Positions 23,601 through 35,841 are shown, counted from the stretch's first letter. The stretch: 64,000 nt of DNA from Tolypeutes matacus (GCA_026826555.1 JAKSZT010053837.1:326770-390769); one strand, 5' to 3'. Numbers and translations: made by a program. Notes: generated by a model not told the origin, from the sequence alone.

Positions 23601-24828
23601 AGCCTTAGGACTTCACTCTCTCAATGAAAAGTTAAACGTTATTTAAATTGTGTGATTGATAGGCTGAGTGTAATGCTGGGGCACTGATTTTCTCAAAAAT
23701 GCGCTATTCCCAGGGTAGATTCAAATTAGGTTAATGTGTTTACCTGTTTCCAATCAGGGTTTTCTGATCAACCATCAGTCTTTTTATTGGATTGGGCTCT
23801 CCTATAACAAAACCCGCGGCGCCTGGATGTGGGAGAATGGCTCTGCTCTCTCCCCTGATCTGTAAGTTTTTGGCACTCAGGTGCTTTCTTGGATGTATGT
23901 GAGTTTGTTCTTAGATCTCACTGGTGCCGTTAACATCCAGGAGCAAGGTGGCAAAGGGAACCTGTATAGGGCATGGAGTTACGGAGAAAGGAAGAGGTAC
24001 AATAGAATAACAATTTTAGCCCACGCAGAGCATCCAAGTGAAGTGAAAGTTATGTTCCTGTGCCTGTAAAGAACTTTTGACTATACTTTTTGGCATGTTG
24101 CCTTGGGATAAACACATGGATGTGTGTGTGTGTTTGCACATATGCTTAAATACATTATCTCTGATTCAGCAGTCCCAGCAATCCAAGTAAAGCTATATAT
24201 CCATTCTTTTCTTTTTTTGGCAGAACCCCAAAATCTCAGTGTGCTTCCAGTGTTTCAAATATTCTGGGCTTATCTTCTGCATATTTGTAAACTTTGAATC
24301 TCATTTTTATTCATAAACATGGACTTTACAATCTAATGCAATGATAAATTGCATACTCTGATTTGTTTTCCTAAACTAGATCAACCAGTAACTCTTTAAA
24401 CAAAATCAAAGTAAAGCATCTTATGCATCAAAACCATGAAGAAAACATCAAGAACAAAAATCTTTGTTGTCAAAAATATTGATTATTGAGGGAACAGCTG
24501 CGTTTCCTAAATAATGTACTATGAAACCTTGAAAACTGTGGTTATAGAATGAAGAAAAATGAATGACTCAATATACTTCATTCGAATGCCTTTAAAAGTT
24601 CTACATTTAATAAAAAACACTGTCTATCCCTGTATACTCTCATTTTCTTTTCCGTTATGTAAATATTTTCTTTTTCATTACAGATTATCAGGCTGTCAGC
24701 CTCTATCTCCCAAGGACTGCACAGTATATAAACCAAACAATTGTGTTATGAATGAAAACTGTGTGGAAAAAAATCATTATATCTGTAAGCAACAGCTGCA
24801 AATGTTTATGGGTTTGGGTAGGCGATGA
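20659..24828 (+). CDS. KLRD1: KLRD1 (CD94), NK lectin-like receptor, six coding exons
   Basis: Exons join as 20659-20665, 22026-22118, 22280-22342, 22693-22844, 23758-23861 and 24684-24828, all with GT/AG sites and matching phases, giving 187 codons. Type II membrane protein: tail MAAIQTVPWR, one membrane span (LISGILGAMCLLLVSTLGIL), stalk, then the C-type lectin-like domain with RCNCYFFS, FYWIGLSY and NHYICKQQ. Cysteines 58, 59, 61, 70, 72, 89, 152, 166 and 174 fall at the human CD94 numbers. In known CD94, Cys59 makes the link to NKG2 chains. The heterodimer reads MHC-E-type ligands on NK and T cells, and CD94 itself has no signalling tail. Odd: the normal stop is passed, adding eight residues (QMFMGLGRR in place of the usual I), and there are extra Cys at 144 and 160. 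Sequons at Asn93, 122 and 132. Expression not shown. Confidence 0.93.
21440..21640 (+). repeat. MIR SINE in KLRD1 intron 1, shared with the pseudogene copy
   Basis: Degenerate MIR with CCTCAATTTTCTCATCTCTG. A matching MIR occupies the equivalent place in the broken copy (27060-27260), so it was present before the duplication. Confidence 0.5.
22026..22118 (+). CDS. KLRD1: KLRD1 coding exon 2 (membrane span)
   Basis: Acceptor TTTCTCTACAG, donor GTAAGT. Encodes IQTVPWR and the hydrophobic span. A Trp-Arg pair marks the cytoplasmic side; there is no charged residue in the span. Confidence 0.93.
22280..22342 (+). CDS. KLRD1: KLRD1 coding exon 3 (stalk)
   Basis: Acceptor TTCTTATAG, donor GTAGGT, phase 1 at both ends. 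Encodes the stalk LTKEIDPSTFSSHPTIGPQE. Confidence 0.85.
22693..22844 (+). CDS. KLRD1: KLRD1 coding exon 4 (lectin domain, first part)
   Basis: Acceptor CCCCGTTAG, donor GTATGT. Encodes GCCSCQEKWIGYRCNC through QLESRDEL, with five of the framework cysteines plus Cys89. Confidence 0.95.
23758..23861 (+). CDS. KLRD1: KLRD1 coding exon 5 (lectin domain, middle)
   Basis: Acceptor CCAATCAG, donor GTAAGT. Encodes FYWIGLSYNKTRGAWMWENG, the WIGL core of the fold. Confidence 0.95.
24684..24828 (+). CDS. KLRD1: KLRD1 coding exon 6 (lectin domain, end) and stop
   Basis: Acceptor TTTTCATTACAG. Encodes the last three framework cysteines and KQQL, then eight extra residues past the human end before TGA at 24826-24828. 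Confidence 0.93.
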
Positions 24829-25030
24829 AGGTTCAGATTTACTAAGAAGAGCACTTTCACTTTGGTTGTTATTAATTATCTACTTCTGGGGTCTATAAAA
24901 TGCTACAATTTGTGTCTTGTCATATAATTTGTATGTATTTGAAATATGTGGTTTAAAATTGATGAAATTTCTGTGTCTACAATTGAACCAGTAAAAGCAT
25001 CAAAATAAATAATTTTATGAAGATTTAGAT
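24829..25030 (+). other. KLRD1: KLRD1 3' UTR
   Basis: AATAAA at 25004-25009 is the likely polyadenylation signal. The region is homologous to the 3' end of copy A. Confidence 0.65.
25004..25009 (+). terminator. KLRD1: Polyadenylation signal of KLRD1
   Basis: AATAAA 176 bases after the stop codon, at the position conserved in copy A. Confidence 0.6.
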
Positions 25031-25229
25031 TTTATTTTGTTTTTAATATTAAATGTATTGCCATTTTGTATATCTTTTCTTGTAATTCATCACTGCACAA
25101 ATGTAAAGAAAATTTACTTAAGACCAAATAGTATATATTATCATGATTTCAGTGCTTCTTATGGCAAACTAAATTGGGAAATTCTATCCTCACCTTTCTG
25201 AAAGAAAAAGTAATTTTAATGCTTTTTTA

Positions 25230-26200
25230 TTAAGTTTACATTTTTTTAGAAACTGCCAACCTGTTTTCCAATCAGAAGTTCCATCTTGCATTCCCATTTG
25301 CAGTTTTTAAGAGTTCTACTTCCTCCACATCTTCTCCAGACCTTGGACTGGTCGATCCTAAAGCCATTCTAATAAGGGTGTAGAGATGGCTCATTGTGGT
25401 TAAAATGTGCATTTCTTTAGTATATAATTACATTGATCATCTATCCATTTGTTCATTTGCCATAATTATATCTTTCCTGGTGGTGTGTATATTCAACTAT
25501 TTTGGCTAATTTTCTTGTTTACTTTGTTTTGTTTTATTTTCCTTTTGTTGAGTTTTGATAGCTGTTAAGTATTCTGAATATATGTCCTTTATTTGATTTA
25601 TACCTTGAAAACATTTTCTCCCAATCTGAGCCATGTCTTTTCATTCTCTTGACAGTGTTTTTCAAAGAGTTTTAGATTTGGGGCAAAGTACATTTTATCA
25701 ATTTGTTCTTTTATGAGCTGTGCCTTTTTTTGTCATTTCTAAGAAATATTTGCCTAACTTAAGGCAATATAAGACTTACCTCCATTGTTTTCTCTAGAAG
25801 CTTGATAGTTCTAGGTTTTACATTTAGGTCCATGATTCACTTTGAATTAATGTATATTTTTAGTGTAAAAGGTGAATCAAGGACTTGTATTTTCTTTCTG
25901 TGTATGTAAAGATACCTACTCCTCCAGGACAATTTGTAAAAAGATTATCCTTGTTCCACGTAACTACCTCTGCACAGTTGTCAAAAATAAATTTTGGAAG
26001 TATGTGCGAATCTATTTCTGTACCCTTTATTCTGTTAGATTTATCTATTTGAATATCTTTACTTTAATACTACACACTTTTTTGATTACTCTATAATAAG
26101 TCTTGAACTTAACAGCAGGTAACAGGCCTCCAATTTTGTTCTTTTTTAAAAATGTATCAATATGTGTCTGGGCTAATTTCAGAGCAGTGCTTTTATATCA
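25230..26200 (-). mobile_element. LINE-1, reverse, 3' part
   Basis: The plus strand shows the usual reversed LINE-1 3' sequence (GAAACTGCCAACCTGTTTTC; TTCATTCTCTTGACAGTGTT). It separates KLRD1 from the pseudogene copy and occupies the place where exon 1 of that copy would be expected. Confidence 0.7.
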
Positions 26201-26249
26201 CACAGTATCATTAACTACATAACTTACAGCTTGCATGCATGAGCATTTT

Positions 26250-29200
26250 CCTACTCATTTTAATTTCCCATTCTTCATTCTGTAACTTAGAAATCATTTT
26301 GAGCAACTTTTCGAGAGGGTTCGAAGAGTGGGTTGCATTTATTGTAACTCTGAATTATGAGTGAAAAACTAAATTCACCTGGTTAATTTACAAGGAACAA
26401 AATTCCAATGTAGACAAATACATATGAAACAAAATATAAAGGTGACAGTTCATAAAAGCCTTATTTTAAAATTTAGTATGTGTTCTGGGACATGAAAAGA
26501 TGAACTGGCACAAGTCTTACATATTTTGAAATGCTGTACTCTTTTTCTTTTTCCTTAGGGGGTACCTGGGATTGAACCTGGGACCTCGTGCATGTGAAGC
26601 AGGTGCTCAACCACTGAGCTACACCCTTCTGCAGTGCTGTACTCTTGTCACTACCAACACACCACACTTCATTCCCATGTGATTCTGCTAATGTTAATTC
26701 ATGTTCTAATGAACTTGGGTTGTTTTAGGGGAAAAGCCAATAGTAAATATTTTCAGTATGAGCAAATGAAGATGAAAAATAGAAAGTTCTGGTAAAGACA
26801 AATCGTTTATATAGCATAAGTCCATATTGTGTGAAATAAATGAAGTAAATGCAGCTCTCTACCCCCACCCCAATACCAACTCAGTACCCACAAGAATGAT
26901 TTGCCTATTTACCTATTTACCTCTGCAAATCTATACGGGCAATTAGAAATCACTCAGAGCAGAACCTTAACTGACATTAAGAGAAGGATATGTTTCTAAA
27001 GAGTGATACTAACTACAATGCTAAAGTACTTCAAATTTAAAGACTCAAGGCCTTAGACATATTGCAATTTGAATTCTTGTTTGGATCTCTACTATTTGTG
27101 AAGACTTGAGCAAGCAATGTTATTCTCAGAGCCTCAATTTTATCATCTATCTAATGGGAACCATAACATCTACCAAGCGAATTTGTTGAGAGGTAAAAAT
27201 AAATACCTGCAAAGTAATGACATAAACAGTAGTAGGAACATAGTAGGTGCACATTAAATCGAGACAATTGCATTCTTCTTACTACATATTTCTAAGCTTT
27301 TTTGCCACATTTACTGTTTTGTAGAGACAAAGGAGAAGATCTGAGAGGGGCAGAGGAAAAAAGGTAAGAATAATCTCCCTGAAGAGTTGAGTATAATACA
27401 TAAAAATTATGGAGTTAGAGGTACGACTGGAATGTCTTCCTTTTTCAATGTTTCGTTACTTGAATGACTACAGAGCAAATAAATGACAATATTGAAAATT
27501 CCAAGATTGTTAATAATATTTTATTTTTCACTCTTTAAGCTCTGGTTCTGTGGTTGTCCAGAAAAGGGAATTGTATACAGATGCAACTGTTACCTTTTTT
27601 GCTAATGAAGAAAAAAGAAAAAGTTGAACAGGGAGCTGGGTACTCTGTGCTTTTCAAAATTCCAGTATACTTAAGCTGGAAAGTAGGGATGATTTAGAAT
27701 ACACTTGACCCTGACTTCCCATTTTTCCCTTTGGCAAGCAGCTTGATATAAGAAAATATACTAGCTGTGTAAGCTGAGCATTTTGATCTGGCTTCTCATT
27801 CAGATATTAAGGAGATAGTTATATTTAAACACGACCTGTTAATTCCCTGTACCTCCAAATACTCATTACAAAAACTAATACAAAAGGCCTCAAAGATTTA
27901 CATGATAAGGATAAAAATAAAGGTGCCAGATAGAGCGTATGTAACATTTCAGGGAAATTCAATAAGCAATGATAAATCATCACTTATATGCATATAATAG
28001 ACTACTGTGATGCTATGAAAGTAAAATGGTTTCAGTAATATCAAAACATGTTTATTCAGTATTTGCTATCATTGATATGTCATTTATGGAACTTATTTTT
28101 CCATAAAATTTTCCCCTTAGATGATTGTAGATAAATGCACCATATAATTCTAAGTTTAAACACAAAATTATGATATCAGTGCCTTACCAGTTGTTTCATT
28201 CAAAGAACCAAATAAACTGCTTTGTAATATCTACTTCTTTCAATGGAATTTATCATTTGCTTTAACATCATGTAGCTTTTGTCATCACTTTGAGATACGA
28301 TGTAGAATAAATATGGAGGATACGGTTCTAAGAATCACTTCATGCTTAGGTGTGAGTAGAATCTATGCTAAGTGAGCTTCATTAGGGCAAACCCAGGATA
28401 TTTATCATTCAAGATATCACTGGAAGGGTGTGAGGCCAGGAGCTCTTGGATCCTGGAAACGAAGCTTCCCATAAGAGCTCTAACTACCTTCACAAAGTTC
28501 TACTATAATTTATCTACCTACAGCTCCCTGATGATTGAGATTTAGTGAGTCTGGTAATGAGAACTATAAGCCATGTGACTGTAACCTTTTTATTAGAAGT
28601 TAAAAATGTGCAATTGGCCAGCTGAGTCTGAAGCTGGTCTCCAGACTTTCCTAAAAGTGCCTGGTTTCCAGAGTGGATTAGAGTTATTTAATATGCTTGT
28701 CTCTGTTTCCAACCAGGATTTTATCAACTTTCTACCATCTATATACTGAATTGGGCTCCCTTGTAGTGAAGCCTGGTTATGGGAGGATGGTCTGCTCTCT
28801 CCCTGATCTGTAAGTTTCTGGCAATTGGATGTCTTTTCTGCTCTGTGTAAGTTTAGCCTTATCTGTAATATCCACTCACATCCAGTAGCTCTGCATTGAA
28901 AACAACATGTCAAGGGCCTGAGATTACAGAAAAGAGTGTATGCACAAAATTAAAAGTCTTTTAGTTTGACCCAGAACTTTCAAATTTATGCTCAAGTGTC
29001 ATGGTAGTTAGTTGTCCTCTGTCCATAAAAGAACTTTTGACAAATGATTTTATGTTAGAACTGTTATGATATCCTTTTGCTCTGCCACACACATGTCACA
29101 CCATCTCTGATTCATCTGATATTGCAATCAGGAGAAAGGGATCAAAGCCTTCTATTCATTGGTGGAGCCTATGAATAGCATCCTCATACTTTTTCAAAGA

Positions 29201-29700
29201 TTTTGAGCTCATCTTCCACATGTTATTAATCTTTGAATCTCAATTCCAATTATAACATGGATTATGCATGTTTAAATGAGCCCAAATTTTATTCTCTAAT
29301 TAGTTCTCCTAGCCTAGACAATTAGTTCTCTCATTCTTTCTTCTTAAAGAAAACAAAAATAAATCATATAAGGACTCAAGAACATGAACAACTCAATGGA
29401 AACAACAAATCTCTGGCCTGAATGAAGGGATTGAATTTTATTACTGGGGGAATAAATTAATCTTCTCTAACCAACTAAGAAATCTTGAAAGCTTTAGTTA
29501 TGCAATAAATGAATGAATAACTCAAGTGCTATTATCTCATTGAAATACTTTGTTTATCATATGATTAAAAACAGCATCATCCTTAAATCCTCAAATGTTA
29601 ACATTTGCCTTTTCATTGCAGATTATCATTCTCTGAGACTCCAAATCTAACTGCATGTATACATACCAAGAACTAACATTTTAAAAGAAAAATATAGCAG
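26250..29700 (+). pseudogene. KLRD1 pseudogene (copy C): intron 1 part plus wrecked exons 4, 5 and 6
   Basis: Intron 1 homology with KLRD1 begins near 26280 (GTAACTTAGAAATCATTTTG) and includes a shared MIR. The membrane-span and stalk exons are deleted: the sequence passes from intron 1 directly to the exon 4 relic at 27540-27698 (TACAGATGCAACTGTTACCT), which has frameshifts, stops and no donor. The exon 5 relic is 28717-28809: acceptor AACCAG and donor GTAAGT remain, but the WIGL Trp position is replaced by a stop and the frame is broken. The exon 6 relic starts at 29622 after TTTTCATTGCAG and loses homology by about 29700, before the terminal cysteines. It cannot make a receptor. A SINE (26543-26634) has inserted in intron 1. 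Confidence 0.88.
26543..26634 (-). mobile_element. DAS-type SINE, reverse
   Basis: Reverse-oriented tRNA-like body (GGGATTGAACCTGGGACCTC; CTCAACCACTGAGCTACACC). Exact 11-bp target-site duplication, TGCTGTACTCT, at 26532-26542 and 26635-26645. Confidence 0.88.
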
Positions 29701-29779
29701 TCAGTGCATGCGTACTTAAGTATACTTAGGTATAAACACCCTAACCATCTACATGGTACATAGCTTTAACTCCTATAAT

Positions 29780-30020
29780 ATTCATATTGGCTAAGAGCCA
29801 AGATTGAGGCCAGACTGAATGGGTTTGAATCCTGACTCACATATAATAGCTATTTAACCCTAGTCAAGTTACTCACGTTATGTCTTCGTTTCCTTATATG
29901 TAAAGTAGAGCTAATAAAAGGGCTAAATTCGTAGTATTCTTTTGTGGATTATGTGAATTTAAAAAGTTAAAGCAATGGAAAGAGTATCTTACACATAGTA
30001 AATACTCAATAAAATGTTTG
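29780..30020 (+). repeat. MIR SINE
   Basis: Near full-length MIR: GGGTTTGAATCCTGACTCAC, CAAGTTACTCACGTTATGTC, ACACATAGTAAATACTCAAT. Confidence 0.65.
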
Positions 30021-31124
30021 TGTGTCTGTATATACAGACACACACTCACACACACATATATATTCGTCCCCATGCTCTAGCTATTCTAATTTTCACTGAA
30101 GCCTGTTATTTATTTAATAACTTTGGGAAAATGTAACATTTTCACTAGGTTTATATTCTTATTTAAAAAAAAAAAAACCTATGTGCCTTTCCATTGTATA
30201 ACATACTTATTAAATTTCTTGAATCAAATATCCCAGATTCCTTTGATGTATCCTCATTTTGTTTCTTTCATGAATTTCTATACATAGTAAAAAATCTATT
30301 ATTTATAGATATCTTCACTTAAATTACCTAAATTTTGACATCTTTCAGTAATTACATCAAGTCTTCCATAAAACATCATCTTGATTACTACAATTTATAT
30401 ACAACTATTCAAACATTTAACCCTTATAAATGAATATCTTAATGTTTAATATAGAGTCTAATGATTTATATCCTAGCTAAAGCAAGTAATTTTCTAAGTA
30501 AAGAAGAGACTTAATTTGTATTTCTCTGAACTATAATTTTTTTATGCACTAAGACTCTTGGGGTGCCTGTAATATCAAAACTATTTTTATAATAATATCA
30601 AAATAATATGATATTATTTGATTTTTTTCTGTCTCACTCTCTCATGAGTGTATGATACAGTTTTCCTGACTCTTTGTGAAGTGTGATATTGCAAGAGACT
30701 AAATGCTGAAGTAGATTTGAGAATTTAGCTGTTTTCTATTAAGCCAAGCATGAAAGAGAATTGCAAAAATGTAAAACAATACCAGCGTTATCACTATTTT
30801 TTCATTTGAAAAATATAATTATCCCTATGTTAACATATAATAAATTGTTCTGTAGAAGTGAATGAATCTGACTTAGTTTCTCAATTTTACTTTCTAATAT
30901 GTAGCATGCAAATAAATAAATGGGAGTCTCAAAATCTGTAAGAGTTTAGAGACCAAAATTTTTAGAACTGTTCTTCTATATGATGTTCCAAACAAAATAT
31001 TAGTGTATAAAAGACAATTAGGACATTTATTAAAATAAATGCCAAAGATTACAGCATTGCCTGAGAACAGATAAACGACAATCATGACTGGAGTAATTTT
31101 TACCTGCCACATCCATTAACATAT
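30021..31124. other. No feature recognised
   Basis: AT-rich, with a short (CA)/(TA)-rich run at about 30035-30062 and a short A run near 30165. No coding motif. Confidence 0.3.
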
Positions 31125-32100
31125 TTTTTATCCAAAGAAGATTTCACCCAGCAAAGTCCTTTGCCCATTGATCTTTAATGGATTCATCAGCTTTTTGTTA
31201 CTGAGTTGTAAAAGTTCTTTATGTATTCTGGATACTAAACCCTTCTCAGATATAAGATCTGTGAATGTTGTTTCCCATTCTGTAGGTTTCAAAAAAAACT
31301 CTATTGATAGTGTTGTTTGATGCACAAAAGTGTTTAAATTTCATGAAATCCTATTTACCTATTTTTTTCTTTTGCTGCTTATGCTTTTGGTGTCATATCC
31401 AATAAACTATTGCTGTGAAGATTTACCCCCGTGTTCCCTTTTATATTTAGGTCTTTGAATCAAGTTAAGTTTTCTATATGATGTAAGGTTAGGGTCCAAA
31501 TTCATTCAGTTGCATACTGATTTCCACTTGCCCCAGCACCATTTGTTGAAGAAACTATTCTTTCCTCATTGAATGGCATTGCTCCCGTATTGCACATGAA
31601 TTTATTTCTGGACTTCCAATTCTATTTCATTGATCTATATGTCTATCCTTATGCCAGTACCATGCTGATTTATTACTATAACTTTGGAGTAAGTTTTGAA
31701 GTCATAAGTCATAAATTTTGCTCTTCCTCTTCTATATTGTTTCAGATATTTGGGACTCTTTGAAATTCCATGTGAATTCTAGAATTGACTTATCCATTTC
31801 TAGGAAAATGCTTGTTGATATTTCGGTAAGAATTGCATTACATATGTAGATAGCTTTGGGGAGTTTGCCACTTTTAGCAATATTAAATCTTCCAACTGAT
31901 AAATATGGGATGTCTTTCCATTTATTTAGGTCTCCCTTAGTTTCTTTCAATAATGTGTTGTAGTTTTCAGTGCACAAATCTTGCACCTCCTTGATTAAAT
32001 TATTCCTATATATTTTATTCTTTTAGATACTGTTGTAAATGGAATTGTTTTCTTAATTTCTTTTCAATTGCTATTTGCAGGTGTGTAGAAATACACACTC
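31125..32100 (-). mobile_element. LINE-1, reverse, 3' part
   Basis: The minus strand reads SEKGLVSRIHKELLQLSNKK and an ORF2 C-terminal segment (LKETKGDLNKWKDIPYLSVG), typical of LINE-1 ORF2. Frames are broken. Confidence 0.75.
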
Positions 32101-33289
32101 AGGGTTTGTTGTTGCTACTTGCTGTGGCTTGTAGTTTTTTTTATTTTTTAGTAACTTTCCTAAGCTATGTTTTAAAGACTGCCATCTTAGTCATATGTGG
32201 TCACTACAGTATCCGATAAGATAGCTTATGTTCAGCTATTTATTTAACAGAGGTATCTTTAAGTGCCTGGAGCCAAAAAAACGACACTCACACGCAAAAA
32301 CAAACAAAAACAAAGCAAAACAAAAGTCCAGTCTCTGCAGGTAGGCTCTGGATTGAATTATGGATCAATGCTCACAGGCCTATTCACACCTCTGCCTCAG
32401 CTTTCACTTCCTGCTTCTGTGGAGGCTAAATGTCAGCCACAGGTGAAGCCTCAGGTCTTTTAATGTTTGAGTGTGTGTCTAGCCTTGGACATACACATTT
32501 CTTCATTATACACTCTCCTAGTACTTATAGGCTTTTTACTAAATTCCAGAGTTCCTAGAAGTTGGTCTGAGAGTTTTTTTGCAAGCTTTATCATTGCTTT
32601 AGTGCCGGGACATTGCTTTGGAGTTCTCTAATTCCATGTTCCTCCCTTCACTTTTGAATGAAACAAGTATTCTGCATTATTTACGTATTAAGAAACCTGC
32701 CTAAGAAATGTTTGTTTCTTTACATTTTTAATAAATGCACAGTGGTATTTCTTTAATAGAATTGATGTATGAAGTAAATTTTCCTTTAAAATAGACATTC
32801 TTTTCCCTTCTAGCCTTCAATTAAAACATCCTAATACTGCCTGTAATACATGCAAATATGTATTTTAAATAGCCAGTTACTTGAAAGTGATTGCAAAGTA
32901 TGTGAGTCATTGCATATGTAAGAAGACAAAATATGGAGATTGAGTTTTTTTTTAGCATAAAGAAAAAAAAGAGGGAAAAAAACAATATTTTCCAAGATAA
33001 TTTTTAATTCATTTAAGATAAACATTTGTTTGCCTAAAAATGTTTCATTAAGATATTGAAACCCATATAATATTAATTGTAACAAATATGCCAACAATTA
33101 AATTTAAGTGTGGCCCAAATAGGACTAAAAGACATATTGATGTTGATGTACATGATTTGAAGAAATTAATAATGTGGCTATGAAATTAAGAACAGGAAAG
33201 AAGAAAGAAAACTTTGATATTTCTCTGGTGAATATCAAATCTTTCAAAACTCTTCAAATAAAACTGACCCATTGTGTGTGGCTTCATAC
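32101..33289. other. No gene recognised
   Basis: AT-rich intergenic sequence. Short open frames show no family motif. Confidence 0.3.
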
Positions 33290-33957
33290 TTAACCGTAGA
33301 TTTTGGTATTTTTCTGGGGCCTTTGCTTCATCATAGTGACTTATGATGGATAAGAGAAAGAGAATGAATTGGCAGGAAGAGTGCTGCCACCCCAGACTTC
33401 AGAGAGCATGGAGCAAATGCATGTTGTAGAGAGCCTGGCTGCCATCCTGATGCTTGAAGAGATTGGAGTCAGTAAAACTGACATTTGGACTCATGGTAAA
33501 GAGTAATGTGGAAGGAGCATTTGGACTTACCCCCCATACACACACTCCCATGTTCAGGGAGAGCATGGCCACTGTGCAAGCACTTGGACAGGATAAGGCT
33601 GCCACTCTCAGACCTTGCAATCTAATGGAGTATGCCTTGCAGGGTTTCAGAATTGTTTAAGGGACCAGTGACCCCTGTTTTCCTTCTAATTTCTCCCTAT
33701 GGGAATGGGAATTTTTATCCTATGGTTGTCCCTCCTTTGTATATTGGAAGCAGATAACTAGTTCTCTAGATTTCACAGGTCTACAGACTGAGAGAAGTTG
33801 TGCCCCAAGACAGACAATCTCTATAACGGATTTTGATGAGCCTGTGTACTTAGTATTTTACTGAAGTGACTTAAGGCTTTTTAGGATATTGTGTTGAATT
33901 ATTATATTTTTTTAATGTGGAAAGACCATGTCTTTTCTGTATCCAGATGGTAAAGTG
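33290..33957 (+). mobile_element. MaLR internal sequence
   Basis: Contains stretches typical of the non-coding internal part of MST/THE-type MaLR elements (AGGGACCAGTGACCCCTGTT; GGAAGCAGATAACTAG; GTTGTGCCCCAAGA) and runs directly into the LTR at 33958. It carries no open viral gene. Confidence 0.6.
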
Positions 33958-34407
33958 TGATGGTTTGGAACTGTATGTATCCAGAAAAACATGTTCCTAA
34001 ATTCAATGCATTCCTTTGGGTGTAAACCCTTTGTAAGTAGGACTTTCTGATGAGGCTACTTAAGTTAAGGTGTGACCCACCTCAATCAGTATGAGTCTTA
34101 ACCTATTACTGGAGTCCTTTATAAACAGAATGAATACAGAGAGAGAGAGAGAGAGAGAGAGAAAGCCGTGGACTCAAGAAGCTGACATCAAAGAAACCCA
34201 TAAGAGAAGGGAGGGAATAACAAATGCTGCCTTGTGCCTTGCCATGAAGCAACGGAGTCAAGGATTGCCAGCAGCCGATTGTCAGGAAGAAAGCATTGCC
34301 TTGATGATGCCTTGATTTGGACATTTCCCCAGTCTATAACTATACGCGAATAACTTCCCATTGTTTAAACTGAACAATTTCATGGAGCAGCCTATGAAAC
34401 TAAAACA
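33958..34407 (+). mobile_element. MaLR 3' LTR
   Basis: Begins TGATGGTTTGGAACTG and ends GAAACTAAAACA. Contains CATTCCTTTGGGTGTAAACC and GTTAAGGTGTGACCCACC, shared with the LTR at 40934-41397. A (GA)n tract lies at about 34139-34162. Confidence 0.7.
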
Positions 34408-35640
34408 AGGACTGAATGAAGAAATAATGTAAGTAAAGATAACATTGTCTTGCAGTTGGGATTGGGGTGGCAAGTGGAGAGAAGAGTCACACGTTTATAA
34501 ATGTGGTCTCTGCCATGTCTGGGCAAATGTTTTGTACAGACTTGATGTGTGGAGTGAACAATTTGGGATTGAGTCAGATGAATACAGGCTGGTCACAGGT
34601 TTATTGTTTTCTCATAGATTTCACTCTGAACAATGGACTTGGATATATTATTGGAGACTCTGAAGAATACAAATTCAAAATACAGGTCCATAGAGTTCAA
34701 GAAGTGAAATACATGTAGTGCCGACTTTTGTACTGAAAGCCTTGAAGGTCTAAATTATGAAGCCATCAGTACTATCACGAGGGACAGTCTTTCACTTGCT
34801 GTTGAGCTCCTGACAAGTCCATGGACTGAGTTCTTCATCGATAATACCAAGTTTTCATTTAGCATTTCCACTTTACTCTTAAAAAATTTTCATTTTTCTA
34901 CTGAAGTGCTCTATGTGTTCACAATGATTTTTGCCTTTCCCCATGGATGTTTTTTCCTATAAATCATAGTTATTTCAAGTTATCCTTCTAGGAATTACAA
35001 TGTCTGGCCCATCTCTGGGTCTGGTTTTCACTGTTTCATCTTTGGAAAATGTGTCTCACTCAGTGCCCAGTCTATCGCTCGGGCAGGCAGCTTTCCTGAC
35101 TCCCTCTGTGAACTCTGTCTTCTATTGGTAGAATGTTGTGTGTGAATGAGCTTCCAGCCCCTCCACAACCTGAAATCCTCTGCTTTGTATCACTTCCGAA
35201 TCCTGGGCATGAGCTGGTTTCTTCCCCTCTTCCAGAAGCAGATGGCTTTTGCCTATTGTCAGGGCAGTGTGCACGCAGACTGGCTTTCTACTTTCCCTTA
35301 GTAAGCAGCAGCTGACTTTTTCCTGGAATAGGGGTAGTAGCTTATCTTTGCTGGGTCCCAGAATCAGGACATCTAGGACACCAGGCTGGTTTTCCATCTG
35401 TCCCCCAGGAGTAGTCAATCCTTACCTTTTACGCAGGCAAGGCCTAGAGTGTGGAAGTTTCTCCTACCCACCACACCCTGAAACTTTGGCAGGCCCTATA
35501 GACCTGTGCTGTGCAAAGGGGGTCTCTCAATCTCCTACTCTCCCTGGATCTTTCCCATGAATGCCCATAGGTAAAACTTTGCAAGTGGGTGTGAACTCTC
35601 CCTTGGTCCACCGCTCCAAGGATTTTAAAATCTCAGGATA
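34408..35640. other. Unassigned, probably repeat-derived
   Basis: Contains GC-richer blocks with short open frames on both strands (35100-35560), but no recognisable protein domain and no spliced lectin-like exon. Confidence 0.25.
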
Positions 35641-35841
35641 GCCTGCCTTTGGCCTTGAAGAATTTATTAAAATTTCAGGGATTTTTTTTTTCCCTTACCT
35701 GCTTTTATGGCCACTTCCTTTTCTTCCTTTACCAAAGGAGAACCTGCGTATGCATGCTTTCTCTTCACAGAAGGCTTATTACCTCTTTGGAAGTCTGTAC
35801 ACCTGGTTGCCTATTGAATTCAGCTGATGATTGATAGATTA
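35641..35841. repeat. Inverted repeat 2, left arm
   Basis: Matches 36121-36372 in reverse complement: GGCCTTGAAGAATTTATTAA, AATTTCAGGGATTTTTTT, CCTGCTTTTATGGCC, CTCTTCACAGAAGGCTTAT, ACCTCTTTGGAA. This arm lacks about 50 bases present in the other. Confidence 0.75.
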
